The notes: generated by a model not told the origin, from the letters alone. DNA of 64,000 nucleotides from Rhynchopus sp. YZ270_cl-10 (GCA_964035575.1 OZ037877.1:1386787-1450786), one strand, 5' to 3'; counted from the stretch's first letter, positions 31,524 through 40,213 are shown. Program-made: numbers and translations.

Positions 31524-31594
31524 ACAGGGGCGAGTTTTCTCGTGAAATGCTTTGAAGCCTCTGACATTGAGAGGCTCGCTCCGACCTCTGTTTT
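31524..31594 (+). ncRNA. candidate small structured RNA, copy 2
   Basis: Identical to 20680-20750. Confidence 0.35.
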
Positions 31595-31673
31595 TAATAA
31601 CCCACATCACAGTGGTAACCACTGTGTATGTATGGTATGTATGGTATGTTTGTTTTTGTTTTGTTAAAAAAGA

Positions 31674-31861
31674 GGGTATGCCACTCCTGGATGTTGTGCA
31701 GCTCCAGGGCAACATGTGTGAACGGACCAGGTTGCCCTGGCGACCCGTCACCCCAATGAGAAATTGCGTTAATATCATCAGTGCACAAGGCACTGTATCA
31801 GATATTAAGCTGATAAGAACAGATAATACACTTGATCTTAGCCAAAAGGCCGAGAAGGTAT
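31674..31861 (-). ncRNA. U2: U2 snRNA, copy 2
   Basis: Identical to copy 1 including the GTATTA branch-recognition stretch; -48 box at 31903-31909. Confidence 0.95.
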
Positions 31862-32010
31862 GACTTCTTTTTAGTCCATACCGAATTCGACACCCATGTA
31901 CAGGGAAGCATGATTATGATCAATATTACTAGGAAACAACAAGGCAAGCAGATTACACACCCATGTCACAGGGAAGTAAGCGAAGGTGATGATCAATCTT
32001 ATTAGTAAAA

Positions 32011-32156
32011 ACAAGGCCGCCGAAGCAGCTACACAAATTGCCAATGTGGCAACGCCGAAGCGGCCCATGGCGGGAATTGGGTAGTTTTCAACCAGCAATC
32101 TCTCCACAGCGTCCCTATTTGGTCATTGCTTATGGAATTATCCCGAGCGCAAGAAT
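32011..32156 (-). ncRNA. U4: U4 snRNA, copy 2
   Basis: Same as copy 1 at 21167. The duplicated segment ends about 80 bp beyond its start (about 32240). Confidence 0.93.
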
Positions 32157-32269
32157 ACCTCCTTTTCTCCCAGTCGTGTCACAAAGCTATGTCAACAGGG
32201 AAGCGTGTTGGGGTGGTAACATAAAGACACCACGTAAAGCTAACACACCAGAACTACCACCACCAATGT

Positions 32270-32276
32270 GCCTCCC
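32270..32276 (+). promoter_or_regulatory. -48 box of U3
   Basis: GCCTCCC, one base off the consensus, beginning exactly 48 nt before AAGACTG. Confidence 0.6.
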
Positions 32277-32317
32277 TGTAGACATCTGTGCAGCCGATAG
32301 GTGGAACAAACAAGGGC

Positions 32318-32460
32318 AAGACTGTACTCTACACAGGATCTGTTTTTGAGTGCATTCGTGTTGAAGATTGTTTTCTTCGGCACAAGACCAAAGCTGGATG
32401 ATGACATAGGTTGGGCATGTGCAGCATGAGCACTTGCGATGATTGTCACATACTTCTTGT
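32318..32460 (+). ncRNA. U3: U3 snoRNA
   Basis: Begins AAGACTGTACTCTACACAGG ATC, close to the universal U3 5' end (AAGACTATACTTTCAGGGATC) that pairs with pre-rRNA at the A-box. GGATGATGAC and GCGATGATTG downstream fit box B/C-type motifs. It guides early 18S pre-rRNA processing in the nucleolus. 3' end approximate. Single copy, just past the duplicated unit. Confidence 0.85.
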
Positions 32461-32629
32461 ATTGTTTTGTCTCTCCCCTGTATGGCGCAGGGAAGAGTAC
32501 CAGGCACAGCCCTTCCACTTACAGCTTGTTTTTAAGAAAAACCTCAAAAAAGGCTTCACATTACTTTTTTCACCTTCAAGGACATCTTGATCAATCAAGA
32601 AGTTACCACACTATCCTCGCTCTCAACAT

Positions 32630-32636
32630 GCTTCCA
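32630..32636 (+). promoter_or_regulatory. -48 box of U5
   Basis: GCTTCCA starting 48 nt before ATATCACGG. Confidence 0.65.
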
Positions 32637-32677
32637 TGTGTAGCAAAGTGCATACAGCAATAGAACAAAACAGAGCC

Positions 32678-32790
32678 ATATCACGGTTCTTGCCCATATC
32701 GAACTCATCTTTCGCCTTTTACTAAAGATGACCGTGGGTAAGAGCCACTAAGTGAAAGCATAATTTTTGAAGGGGCCTTTGTGTCTCATC
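32678..32790 (+). ncRNA. U5: U5 snRNA
   Basis: Invariant loop 1 CGCCTTTTACTAAAGAT, long stem GGTTCTTGCCCAT/GTGGGTAAGAGCC, Sm site AATTTTTG and a 3' hairpin followed by GTTTTT. ~113 nt. Loop 1 aligns exons during both splicing steps. Confidence 0.95.
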
Positions 32791-32816
32791 TGTTTTTAAG
32801 TCTTGACAACCACTAC

Positions 32817-32823
32817 GCTTCCC
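32817..32823 (+). promoter_or_regulatory. -48 box of U1
   Basis: GCTTCCC 48 nt before GGTTACATACC; the first A of the RNA lies within a few nt. Confidence 0.6.
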
Positions 32824-32864
32824 TGAAGGTGTTGGAGTTTCGCATGTTGTTAAACTCAGCTAGA

Positions 32865-33025
32865 GGTTACATACCTTACTGGTGTCTGACCTGATCAACA
32901 AGGGCGTCGACACACCAGTGGCCCTTGCATTGCACTGCGCAGGGGATACTGGTGGCACTAGCTTCGGCTGGCTTGCACAGTGAAATTTTTGACAGCGGCG
33001 GTGCTGTGCTTTGCACAAACCCGCC
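32865..33025 (+). ncRNA. U1: U1 snRNA
   Basis: Single-stranded 5' end GGTTACATACCTTA, then stem CTGGTGT/ACACCAG. Loop CCTGATCAACAAGG resembles the U1-70K site. Hairpin CCCTTGC-ATTGCACTGC-GCAGGGG carries the 10-nt U1A-type loop; Sm site AAATTTTTG; 3' hairpin and T5. ~160 nt. ACATACC is complementary to GGTATGT, the donor of the introns at 48950-56831. Exact 5' end uncertain by a few bases. Confidence 0.85.
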
Positions 33026-33314
33026 TTTTTAAACAAACAAACAAACCAAAACAAACGTGATCACACAAACCATCATGTTACCCAGTAAACCCAGTAAACC
33101 CAGCACACTGGTCTAGAGGGATCGACCACTGAGTGGTGACCTGTGAGCACACAGGCACCTGCTCCGATGCAGTAGTGCAGCGCACTAAGTGCTGTGCTAA
33201 GGACTGGCCAAACTTGTTAAACCTGCTGACCCACAAACCGGTTTTCACAACCGAAGCAAAAACAAGCTCAGAAATAAAAAGCTCTTCAAAGGTTTTCGAA
33301 CCTGACTCAGTATT
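33026..33314. other. spacer, no gene assigned
   Basis: AAAC repeats then unique sequence. The last part (AAAACAAGCTCAGAAATAAA AAGCTCTTCAAAGG) is repeated before the 5S gene at 34070, so it may be 5S upstream sequence. Confidence 0.5.
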
Positions 33315-33433
33315 GGATTCGGCCATACTCTGGTGAATGCACCTCATCCCGCCTGATTTGAGAAGTTAAGCACCAGCAGGCCTGGATAGTACTGGCGTGG
33401 GTGACCAGCTGGGAAGTCCGGGTGCTTGAATCC
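33315..33433 (+). rRNA. 5S rRNA
   Basis: 119 nt, intact closing stem, T5 end. One substitution (GAATGCACC) relative to other copies. Confidence 0.93.
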
Positions 33434-33477
33434 TTTTTGCTTTTCTTCCGTGTTGGTGTGTGGTTTTAGGACATCCA

Positions 33478-33515
33478 GACCCTGACCCACCTCCAACAAG
33501 ACAACCCTGTCTTGT
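33478..33515 (+). promoter_or_regulatory. shared upstream element (Pol III-type)
   Basis: GACCCTGACCCACCTCCAAC then AAGACAACCCTGTCTTGT, identical in core to the SRP/ncRNA A element. It follows a 5S gene by ~45 nt, as in the ncRNA B loci. Confidence 0.65.
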
Positions 33516-33535
33516 ATCCCTGTGTTTGTTGCACT

Positions 33536-33910
33536 ATCCAGAGAGCAGAAATGAGGGGAGACTACACCACCGACGGTGCTTCAGCCTACAGGAGCATGCT
33601 GGAATGTGAATGCTGCATGACAGCATTCACAATTTCACCTTTGGTGAGATGGAGATGAGCGCAAAGGTGCAAAAATGCACAACAAAAACTGAGGAAGAGG
33701 CATCCATACTCCCCAGAAGGGACGTGCGCACCTGCAGCCAAAAATTCTCCTGTGCTTAATATCATGCGCGCTGGGGATGCCGAAATAGCTAAACTGTTGC
33801 AAGAAGTGGGACTAATTCCCAGGCAGTTGCCCTGTACAACATGCAAGTCCACAATGCCAGAAACACTGTACTGGACACCAAGATACTCCAAGAAGATCGC
33901 AAACTGGCCT
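33536..33910 (+). ncRNA. candidate RNA gene driven by the shared element
   Basis: Predicted from promoter and gene order only: it starts 20 nt after the element, at ATCCAGAGAGCAG. Local hairpins are visible (for example TGAATGCTG-CATGA-CAGCATTCA). A short T-run near 33913 may end it. RNase P, RNase MRP or another Pol III RNA are options; I recognise no signature. No coding evidence. Confidence 0.4.
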
Positions 33911-34069
33911 TATTTTAGGTGAAATGACCTAATGCAGAGTGCAGCGGAACAGGGGAGACAAATAAAGTTTCCTGTACCATGCAACACCCAAGACCTTTTG
34001 CACAAGTGAAGCAAAAACAAGCTCAGAAATAAAAAGCTCTTCAAAGGTTTTCCACCCAGACCCATTATT

Positions 34070-34188
34070 GGATTCGGCCATACTCTGGTGAATACACCTC
34101 ATCCCGCCTGATTTGAGAAGTTAAGCACCAGCAGGCCTGGATAGTACTGGCGTGGGTGACCAGCTGGGAAGTCCGGGTGCTTGAATCC
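34070..34188 (+). rRNA. 5S rRNA
   Basis: 119 nt, intact closing stem, followed by T6. Shares its 40-nt upstream block with the gene at 33315. Confidence 0.95.
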
Positions 34189-34271
34189 TTTTTTCCTTAT
34201 TTGTGGTGTAACACACAGAAGTTGGTTGAAAAGTGAACTGATAGTATTCAGCGCAAAGCATGATTATTGAA

Positions 34272-34343
34272 GGGTATATAGCTCAGTGGTAGAGCATTCG
34301 GCTGCAGTCCGAACGGTCCCTGGTTCGAACCCGGGTGTGCCCT
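34272..34343 (+). tRNA. tRNA-Cys(GCA)
   Basis: Acceptor GGGTATA/TGTGCCC, anticodon loop CTGCAGT (U33 present), T arm CCTGGTTCGAACCCGGG. First of a 42-gene tRNA array on both strands, 42-1100 bp apart. Confidence 0.95.
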
Positions 34344-34444
34344 CTCTTTTTGTTTCAAGACCAGATTTTCTCTTGAGTGTTACTTCTCCCTTTTTGGTTT
34401 TGAATTCCATCCCCACCTTGTAAAGATTCGTTTAAGAAATGTAA

Positions 34445-34517
34445 GGGGGTTTAGCTCAAATGGTAGAGCGCTCGCTCAGCATGCGAGAGGTAGAGGGATC
34501 GATACCCTCAATCTCCA
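34445..34517 (+). tRNA. tRNA-Ala(AGC)
   Basis: Acceptor GGGGGTT/AATCTCC; no G3-U70 pair is obvious in the plain alignment. Anticodon loop TCAGCAT has C33. T loop ATCGATA. Confidence 0.93.
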
Positions 34518-34608
34518 AACATTTTTTGGCTTGGAAACACTGTTGTGATATTTCCAGATCTCGATTCTTTTTGGTACCAAAGAAAAAGAAGGAAGCGACA
34601 GAATTGTA

Positions 34609-34680
34609 TCTCCTATGGTGTAGTGGTTAGCACTCGAGACTCTGAATCTCGCGACCGCGGTTCGAATCCGCGTAGGAGAA
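34609..34680 (+). tRNA. tRNA-Gln(CUG)
   Basis: Acceptor TCTCCTA/TAGGAGA, anticodon loop CTCTGAA, reads CAG. Confidence 0.95.
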
Positions 34681-34773
34681 CTTTCCTTTTTCTCCGTTTC
34701 GTCCCTTGTTATTCTCCTCTGTGACTGGTTGAAACGCATTCCCACTTCCATATTCTTGTTGGCTTTTATTGAA

Positions 34774-34855
34774 GGCGAGATGGCCGAGTGGTCTAAGGCG
34801 CCAGGTTAAGGCCCTGGTCCCTTCGGGGGCGTGGGTTCAAACCCCACTCTCGTCA
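34774..34855 (+). tRNA. tRNA-Leu(AAG)
   Basis: Class II, acceptor GGCGAGA/TCTCGTC, anticodon loop TTAAGGC, variable arm TCCCTTCGGGGGC. Confidence 0.95.
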
Positions 34856-34944
34856 CTTGTTATTCTTTTTCATTTTCATTTTCAATCTATCCCTTTTGTT
34901 TTGTTTTCAAGATTGTGCAAAACACAAAAAGCACACTTGTCAGG

Positions 34945-35017
34945 TCCTCCTTGGCGCAGTCGGTAGCGCGTCAGGCTGTTAACCTGCAGGTCGTTGGTTC
35001 GAACCCAACAGGAGGAG
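34945..35017 (+). tRNA. tRNA-Asn(GUU)
   Basis: Acceptor TCCTCCT/AGGAGGA, anticodon loop CTGTTAA, discriminator G. Second copy at 40498 is identical over the gene. Confidence 0.95.
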
Positions 35018-35076
35018 ACTTTTTTCCCTTCTCAAACCATTTTCTGTTCTTTGCAAAAGTCATAAAAAACTGGGAA

Positions 35077-35158
35077 GGCGAGATGGCCGAGCGGTCTAAG
35101 GCGCCAGGTTTAGGCCCTGGTCTCTTCGGAGGCGTGGGTTCAAACCCCACTCTCGTCA
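35077..35158 (+). tRNA. tRNA-Leu(UAG)
   Basis: Class II, acceptor GGCGAGA/TCTCGTC, anticodon loop TTTAGGC, reads CUA. Confidence 0.95.
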
Positions 35159-35222
35159 CGTTATTACCATTTTTCCGCAGAAAACCCACCTCTTGTGGAA
35201 AACAGTTCCGGTCATTATTGTA

Positions 35223-35295
35223 GCAGCTATCGTCTAGTGGTTAGGACGCTCGCCTCACACGCGAGAGATCGTCGGTTCAATCCCGACTAGCTGTA
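35223..35295 (+). tRNA. tRNA-Val(CAC)
   Basis: Acceptor GCAGCTA/TAGCTGT, anticodon loop CTCACAC, reads GUG. Confidence 0.95.
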
Positions 35296-35385
35296 ATTTC
35301 TTTTTGAACTTTCCTTCACATTTTCGTTCAATGCAACGATCGAAAAGATGTCCCCATGCAGATAATAGTTTTGCCTACTATCAGA

Positions 35386-35457
35386 TCCGCTGTAGTATAG
35401 TGGTTAGAACAGCCGGCTCTCACCCGGCAGACCGGGGTTCAATTCCCCGCAGCGGAA
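35386..35457 (+). tRNA. tRNA-Glu(CUC)
   Basis: Acceptor TCCGCTG/CAGCGGA, anticodon loop CTCTCAC, reads GAG. Confidence 0.95.
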
Positions 35458-35551
35458 AATACTTTTTTTTAGACCAAGTTTTGGAGAGAAGAATTTCTGA
35501 CTTTTGAATATTAACGCCATCATGTAAATCTGGATGAAGAAAATAATCAGT

Positions 35552-35623
35552 GGCTTAGTGGTCTAGTGGCATGATTCTCGCTTCGGGTGCGAGAGGTCCA
35601 GGGTTCGATTCCCTGCTGAGCCC
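35552..35623 (+). tRNA. tRNA-Pro(CGG)
   Basis: Acceptor GGCTTAG/CTGAGCC, anticodon loop TTCGGGT, discriminator C. Confidence 0.95.
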
Positions 35624-35837
35624 CTCTTTTTATTTAGGTAGTTTCTTGCTTGGGAATTGTTTAGAAAAATTATTTCCACATCTTTTCGACCACCAAAATC
35701 CCAAGATGAAGAAGTTTGGAAAAGTGCATTTTTGTGAAAGTATTTTGCCATATCTTTGTTGTCACCAAAATCCCAAGATGGTGAGAGAATCTTGAAAAAT
35801 CATTTTCCATATTTTCACTTCCCAGTGAAAAAGAGAA

Positions 35838-35910
35838 TACCCATGGTGGGGATCGAACCCACAATCTTTCGCTTAGGAAGCGAACGCCTTATCCATTGGG
35901 CTACACGGGC
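35838..35910 (-). tRNA. tRNA-Arg(CCU)
   Basis: Acceptor GCCCGTG/CATGGGT, anticodon loop TTCCTAA, reads AGG. Confidence 0.95.
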
Positions 35911-36016
35911 CTAATAGTTTTACCTTCTTTCCTTTTCTCTGGGGTGGTCAAATTTAGGACAAGAGACTTTTCTGCATGACCACCCCACAATGATTCTTTG
36001 GTTTAAATGAATGTGA

Positions 36017-36089
36017 GCCTCCCTAGCTCAGTCGGTAGAGCGCAAGGCCCTTAACCTTGTGGTCGCGGGTTCGAGCCCCGCGGGAGGTG
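36017..36089 (+). tRNA. tRNA-Lys(CUU)
   Basis: Acceptor GCCTCCC/GGGAGGT, anticodon stem CAAGG/CCTTG, loop CCCTTAA with C33. Copy at 41128. Confidence 0.93.
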
Positions 36090-36427
36090 CTTTTCTTTTT
36101 GAATGTTCACGATTTTGCAGGTTTCTGAGATTTTGAGGCAAATGAAAACCAAAAAATATTTCCTCCACTTGATCTCAGTTCTGTTTCGTTGGCAAGTTGA
36201 GAGTGGAATTTGGGTGAAAATATGTGTTTTCCGAACCAACACAGGACTCCCACCGACCGGTGTAGGTTTTGCGTTCAACCAGGTGTGAACTGCTTCCACT
36301 CGCGAAAAGTGCCAGACCCTTTTGCTGGGGATAGCACGTTTCAGCCCCACAACTTATCTCCTTTCTGGGCATGTCCAGTGTGCTCAGCTGCCGCTTCTTG
36401 GCGACTCACCAGTACAGAGTGGTGGAA
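36090..36427. other. no gene seen
   Basis: Unique spacer between tRNA-Lys and an inverted repeat; only short chance ORFs. Confidence 0.5.
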
Positions 36428-36754
36428 TCCAGCACAGAATGGAATGGCTGGGAAATCCTTAGCAATCCATAATTCAGATGGAAAAACTCCTGACCCGGCT
36501 ATTGAATTTTCGGATCATTTTCTCAGTCACAATGCAAGCACAGAATGGAAACCAAAACCAAGCACAGAATGGAACACGGCTATAAGACTCCAGCCATTCC
36601 ATTCTGTGCTGGTTTTTCGTTTCCATTCTGTGCTTGCATTGTGACTGAGAAAATGATCTGAAAATTCAATACCCGGGTCAGGAGTTTTTTTTTCCACTCC
36701 TAACAAATCCTTACAGTAAGCCTATAAGTCTCCAGCCATTCCATTCTGTGCTGG
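36428..36754. repeat. long imperfect inverted repeat
   Basis: Arms of ~125-145 bp (CCAGCACAGAATGGAATGGC ... CATTTTCTCAGTCACAATGC and its inverse), best matched at 36478-36550 / 36611-36695. The word CCATTCCATTCTGTGCTGG recurs. Looks like a fold-back element; no ORF of note. Confidence 0.75.
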
Positions 36755-36907
36755 TTTTTGGAGCCCATTCTGTGAGCACTCGCTCGGGCCTGTACTGGAG
36801 TATAGCGGCCAGGCCATCTCCCTTCTGCGTTCCTGCCTGTCACATCCAGTGCTCAGTTGCTGCTTCTTCAGCACAACCGCATCACATCACATCACCAAAA
36901 AATAGAA

Positions 36908-36979
36908 AGGCAACTGGGGGGATCGAACCCCCGACCCTTGGTTTACAAGACCAATGCTCTGCCACTGAGCTAAATCGCC
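36908..36979 (-). tRNA. tRNA-Thr(UGU)
   Basis: Acceptor GGCGATT/AGTTGCC, anticodon loop CTTGTAA with normal U33, unlike the other two Thr tRNAs. Confidence 0.95.
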
Positions 36980-37061
36980 GCTGATTAAGATGCTTTTGCT
37001 GTTTCTCCTGCGAAGAAGTTTTTCAAGACAACACAGAAAGGAAAGTGTGTAAAAAAAGAAA

Positions 37062-37132
37062 TGACCCTAGACGGAATCGAACCGCCGTTGATGGATTTGG
37101 AATCCATAGTGCTACCGCTACACCATAGGGCC
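37062..37132 (-). tRNA. tRNA-Trp(CCA)
   Basis: Acceptor GGCCCTA/TAGGGTC, anticodon loop TTCCAAA, T arm GCGGTTCGATTCCGT. Confidence 0.93.
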
Positions 37133-37217
37133 CATGATTTAGGGCTTCAATGCGTTTAGCATGAAGGTGGAAATTTTGCTGAAAATCCCACACAAAGGAA
37201 AAAGACACACAAAAAAG

Positions 37218-37290
37218 TGCGAGGTGCCAGGATCGAACTGACGACCTTAGGATTATGGGACCTACGCGCTCCCGACTGCGCCAACCTCGC
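37218..37290 (-). tRNA. tRNA-Met(CAU), elongator
   Basis: Acceptor GCGAGGT/ACCTCGC, T31-T39 mismatch as in other elongator Met tRNAs, loop CCCATAA with C33, T loop TTCGATC. Confidence 0.93.
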
Positions 37291-37414
37291 CTTGATATTA
37301 TCGTATCATTAAGAAATACATGGGGTGCAAATTTCTACAGGTTTGTGTGGCAAAAAAATTTTTTTGAGCCAAAAAATTTTATGGGCTTCTGTGAAAACAA
37401 TGACAGTTGTAGAA

Positions 37415-37498
37415 CCTCTCGTAGCTCAATTGGTAGAGCGCTCGACTGTAGAATACTCGGTTATCGAGCGGTCGCTGGTTCGATTCCGGCCGAGAGGA
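37415..37498 (+). tRNA. tRNA-Tyr(GUA) with 11-nt intron
   Basis: Acceptor CCTCTCG/CGAGAGG, anticodon stem CTCGA/TCGAG. The 18-nt loop resolves to a normal CTGTAGA loop if AATACTCGGTT (37452-37462), after position 37, is spliced out. An intron of this size in this tRNA is known in trypanosomes. Confidence 0.93.
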
Positions 37499-37575
37499 TT
37501 TTTTTCGTTTTCGTGTTCCAGATTATTTTCTGCAAACAGATGACTGCCTAAAAACAAAGAACGGTGAGAATTACA

Positions 37576-37657
37576 GCAGTCGTATCCAAGTGGTTACGGA
37601 GGTGGACTAGAAATCCATTGGGCTCTGCCCGCGCAGGTTCAAGTCCTGCCGACTGCG
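37576..37657 (+). tRNA. tRNA-Ser(AGA)
   Basis: Class II, acceptor GCAGTCG/CGACTGC, anticodon loop CTAGAAA, variable arm as in Ser(CGA). Confidence 0.95.
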
Positions 37658-37755
37658 ATTCATTTTTTGTTCACAAATTTTCGTGCATTTTCGTCGTTTC
37701 TGTGCTCATTTTAGACCATTTTGATGCGCGAAAATAAATCAGAGTGAAGATTGTA

Positions 37756-37827
37756 TCCTCGGTAGTATAGAGGTCAGTATTTCCGCCTGTCACGCGGAAG
37801 ACCCGGGTTCAATTCCCGGCCGGGGAA
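37756..37827 (+). tRNA. tRNA-Asp(GUC)
   Basis: Acceptor TCCTCGG/CCGGGGA, anticodon loop CTGTCAC. Copy at 44121. Confidence 0.95.
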
Positions 37828-37889
37828 TTCTTTTTTGTACAGGGCTCCCACTCATTGTTTCGTTTCTTTTCTGATGAAAATCAAATCAG

Positions 37890-37962
37890 GCCCCGTTGGC
37901 GCAATGGATAGCGCGTTGGACTTCGAATCCAAAGGTTGCGGGTTCGAGTCCCGCACGGGGTT
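37890..37962 (+). tRNA. tRNA-Arg(UCG)
   Basis: Acceptor GCCCCGT/ACGGGGT, anticodon loop CTTCGAA, reads CGA. Confidence 0.95.
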
Positions 37963-38232
37963 AACTTTTTGAACATTGTTTTTTTGAACTTTTTTGAAAA
38001 CACAAAAAAGTGAGGTTGGTGTCAAGTGAAATCACAGTGGAACAACAGATACAAATTTGGGTCCAGTGGGAAGGGGTCTCCCAGGAATTTTGGATTTTTT
38101 GGCAGTCAACCCATCCAGAAGAACCTTAAAAAATCTTGGGAAAAACTTGAAAACTGGAAATTCTTTGAAAAGCTGACATTTCAGAATTTTTTTCTGAACA
38201 TGAAAATTTTACTTCCTCCTAAAAAAAAGAAC

Positions 38233-38304
38233 TGCACTTACCGGGAGTCGAACCCGGGCCGCTCGCTTGGAAGGCGAGAATACTAACCGTTATACCATAA
38301 GTGC
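38233..38304 (-). tRNA. tRNA-Gly(UCC)
   Basis: Acceptor GCACTTA/TAAGTGC, anticodon loop CTTCCAA, reads GGA. Confidence 0.95.
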
Positions 38305-38393
38305 TGTTACTTTCATGCAAAGTGTTTTCTTTGTGGGGGGCAATTTCAAAATAAAAAAAATTTGAAATTGTTCAAATTGCCCAAAAAAAGAAG

Positions 38394-38465
38394 CAACCGT
38401 GGCAGGACTCGAACCTGCAACCGCCTGATCCGTGGTCAGGCGCTCTTCCATTGAGCCACACGGTC
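38394..38465 (-). tRNA. tRNA-Arg(ACG)
   Basis: Acceptor GACCGTG/CACGGTT, anticodon stem CCTGA/TCAGG, loop CCACGGA with C33. Confidence 0.93.
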
Positions 38466-38552
38466 CATGTCTTTAGGCAATAGTATTTTTTATGTGGCCT
38501 GCATATTTTTGGAGTTGGAAAAAATGAAAATGGTTGATTGCACAGCTAAAAA

Positions 38553-38624
38553 AGCGGTTACCGAGAATTGAACTCGGGTCTCCCGTGCCACAAACGGGTG
38601 TTCTAACCACTAAACCATAACCGC
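38553..38624 (-). tRNA. tRNA-His(GUG)
   Basis: Acceptor GCGGTTA/TAACCGC, anticodon loop TTGTGGC. G-1 is not encoded (A precedes), so it would be added post-transcriptionally. Confidence 0.95.
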
Positions 38625-38740
38625 TTGAATATTCCCACTTATTGGGATCTCAGAAAGGGTTTTATTTCCTGGGATATTGTGAAATATTTTTCAAACATGC
38701 AACGAGCGGCAACTCGAGCACAATTTCGACTAATATCGTA

Positions 38741-38811
38741 GCGTAATTGGTCTAGTGGTAGAATGGCCCCCCGCCACGGGGTCGGCCCGGGTTCGATTCC
38801 CGGATTACGCA
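38741..38811 (+). tRNA. tRNA-Gly(GCC)
   Basis: Acceptor GCGTAAT/ATTACGC, anticodon stem CCCC/GGGG, loop CCGCCAC with C33. Confidence 0.93.
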
Positions 38812-39164
38812 CTCTCTTTTTGCGTTTGGCAAAAGCAAAACAATATGTTTCGGACAGTTTCAGGTCGGTCACAAACTCGTTCAAAACGAAAAAGTGGAAA
38901 TGATATGTACTCTTTCTTGCGTAAGGATTATTAGTAGAGAAAAAAATTTCTTGTCTGATGATACGGGTTTTTGCTCGACATAGTTTGCGAGTAAGTCAGT
39001 TCGGTCACAACTTCCATCACAATTGCAAAAAAAATTGGGACTACAACATGTTCATAAACCCAACCTGACTTACATGTTTATTTCTTCACAAAATTCCCAG
39101 TAAATAAACATGCACATCAGTATGGCCGGTGCGCTGGTCAGAGACATCACGTTTGCGGGCCAAC
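38812..39164. other. no gene seen
   Basis: AT-rich spacer leading into a G/C-rich minisatellite. Confidence 0.5.
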
Positions 39165-39440
39165 CCCTCTGTGCGCCCGATTAGGAACCCCCCTGTGCGC
39201 CCGATTAGGGACCCCCCTGTGCGCCCGGTTAGCTTTACCCCCCTGTGCGCCCGATTAGGAATATCCCCCTGTGCGCCCGATAAGCTTACCCCCCTGTGCG
39301 CCCGATTAGGAACCCCCCTGTGCGCCCGATTAGCTTACCCCCCTGTGCGCCCGATTAGGAACCCCCCTGTGCGCCCGATTAGCTTACCCCCCTGTGCGCC
39401 CGATTAGGAATATCCCCCTGTGCGCCCGATTAGGAACCAC
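39165..39440. repeat. CTGTGCGCCCGATTAG minisatellite
   Basis: About eleven units of 20-27 bp (CCCCTGTGCGCCCGATTAGG with AAC, CTTA or AATAT linkers). The core CTGTGCGCCC occurs inverted in the repeats at 42960-43135. Confidence 0.9.
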
Positions 39441-39932
39441 TCTGTGCACCTACCTAGTCACTGTGACCAGGTGCCCCTACTAATATGCCTTACCAATATG
39501 GCCTGGGCTGTGGTATGTCGGGTGTACTACATGCTGGGACCTAAAGAGGAACCACATGCTGGAACACGGCTTTAAGCCCCCACCCATTTCAGCTGTGGTT
39601 CCTACTGTGCCCAGTCACTGTGACCAGGTGCCTGGTCAGATCTGACCAGGTACCCTTACTAATATGCCTGACCAATATGGCCAGGGGTGGTATGTCGGGT
39701 GCACAAGGGAGTTTCACGATGGGTTATCTTATGCACAGGTACAGTGGATGTAGAAAACCCACAAACCCATTGTGTGTGGGTTTTCTGGCATAGGACTGTA
39801 TGGAAAGTGCACGGGTCCACCACAGTACAACCAGTCATGCACCAAGGGACACTGGCTGTTTTATCACTTTTTGAACTTTTTTAGACACTGCCAAACCTTC
39901 TCCATAATCTGAGATCTTGGGAAACAAGATAA
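39441..39932. other. diverged direct repeat, no gene
   Basis: CAGTCACTGTGACCAGGTGC, ACTAATATGCC and GGTATGTCGGGTG blocks occur twice (about 39460-39540 and 39612-39700). Confidence 0.5.
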
Positions 39933-40004
39933 GCTCGCGTGGCGCAATGGAAGCGCGTCGGTTCCCGACGCCGGAGGTTGCGGGTTCGATCCCCGCCGCG
40001 AGTA
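39933..40004 (+). tRNA. tRNA-Arg(CCG)
   Basis: Acceptor GCTCGCG/CGCGAGT, anticodon stem TCGGT/GCCGG, loop TCCCGAC with C33. Confidence 0.92.
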
Positions 40005-40141
40005 CTTTTTATTCATTCCAAAATATTTTTAGATTTCCTTCTTCTCAGAGATTTCTTGTCACAAAACTTTGCCAAATTGAAAATTCAGAAATGCGAAAAT
40101 ATCAAAAAACAGCTCCGAAATTTGAAAGCAATCAAAAAGGA

Positions 40142-40213
40142 TTCCCCCTCCGGGGTTTGAACCCGGGTCGCCTGGGTGAAAGCCAGGTATACTAACCACT
40201 GTACTAAAGGGGA
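40142..40213 (-). tRNA. tRNA-Glu(UUC)
   Basis: Acceptor TCCCCTT/AGGGGGA, anticodon loop CTTTCAC, reads GAA. Confidence 0.95.

Noticed and set aside
36210-36984. ORFs of 78-144 residues across the fold-back and tRNA-Thr
   Set aside because: They run through a tRNA gene and an inverted repeat; no motif.
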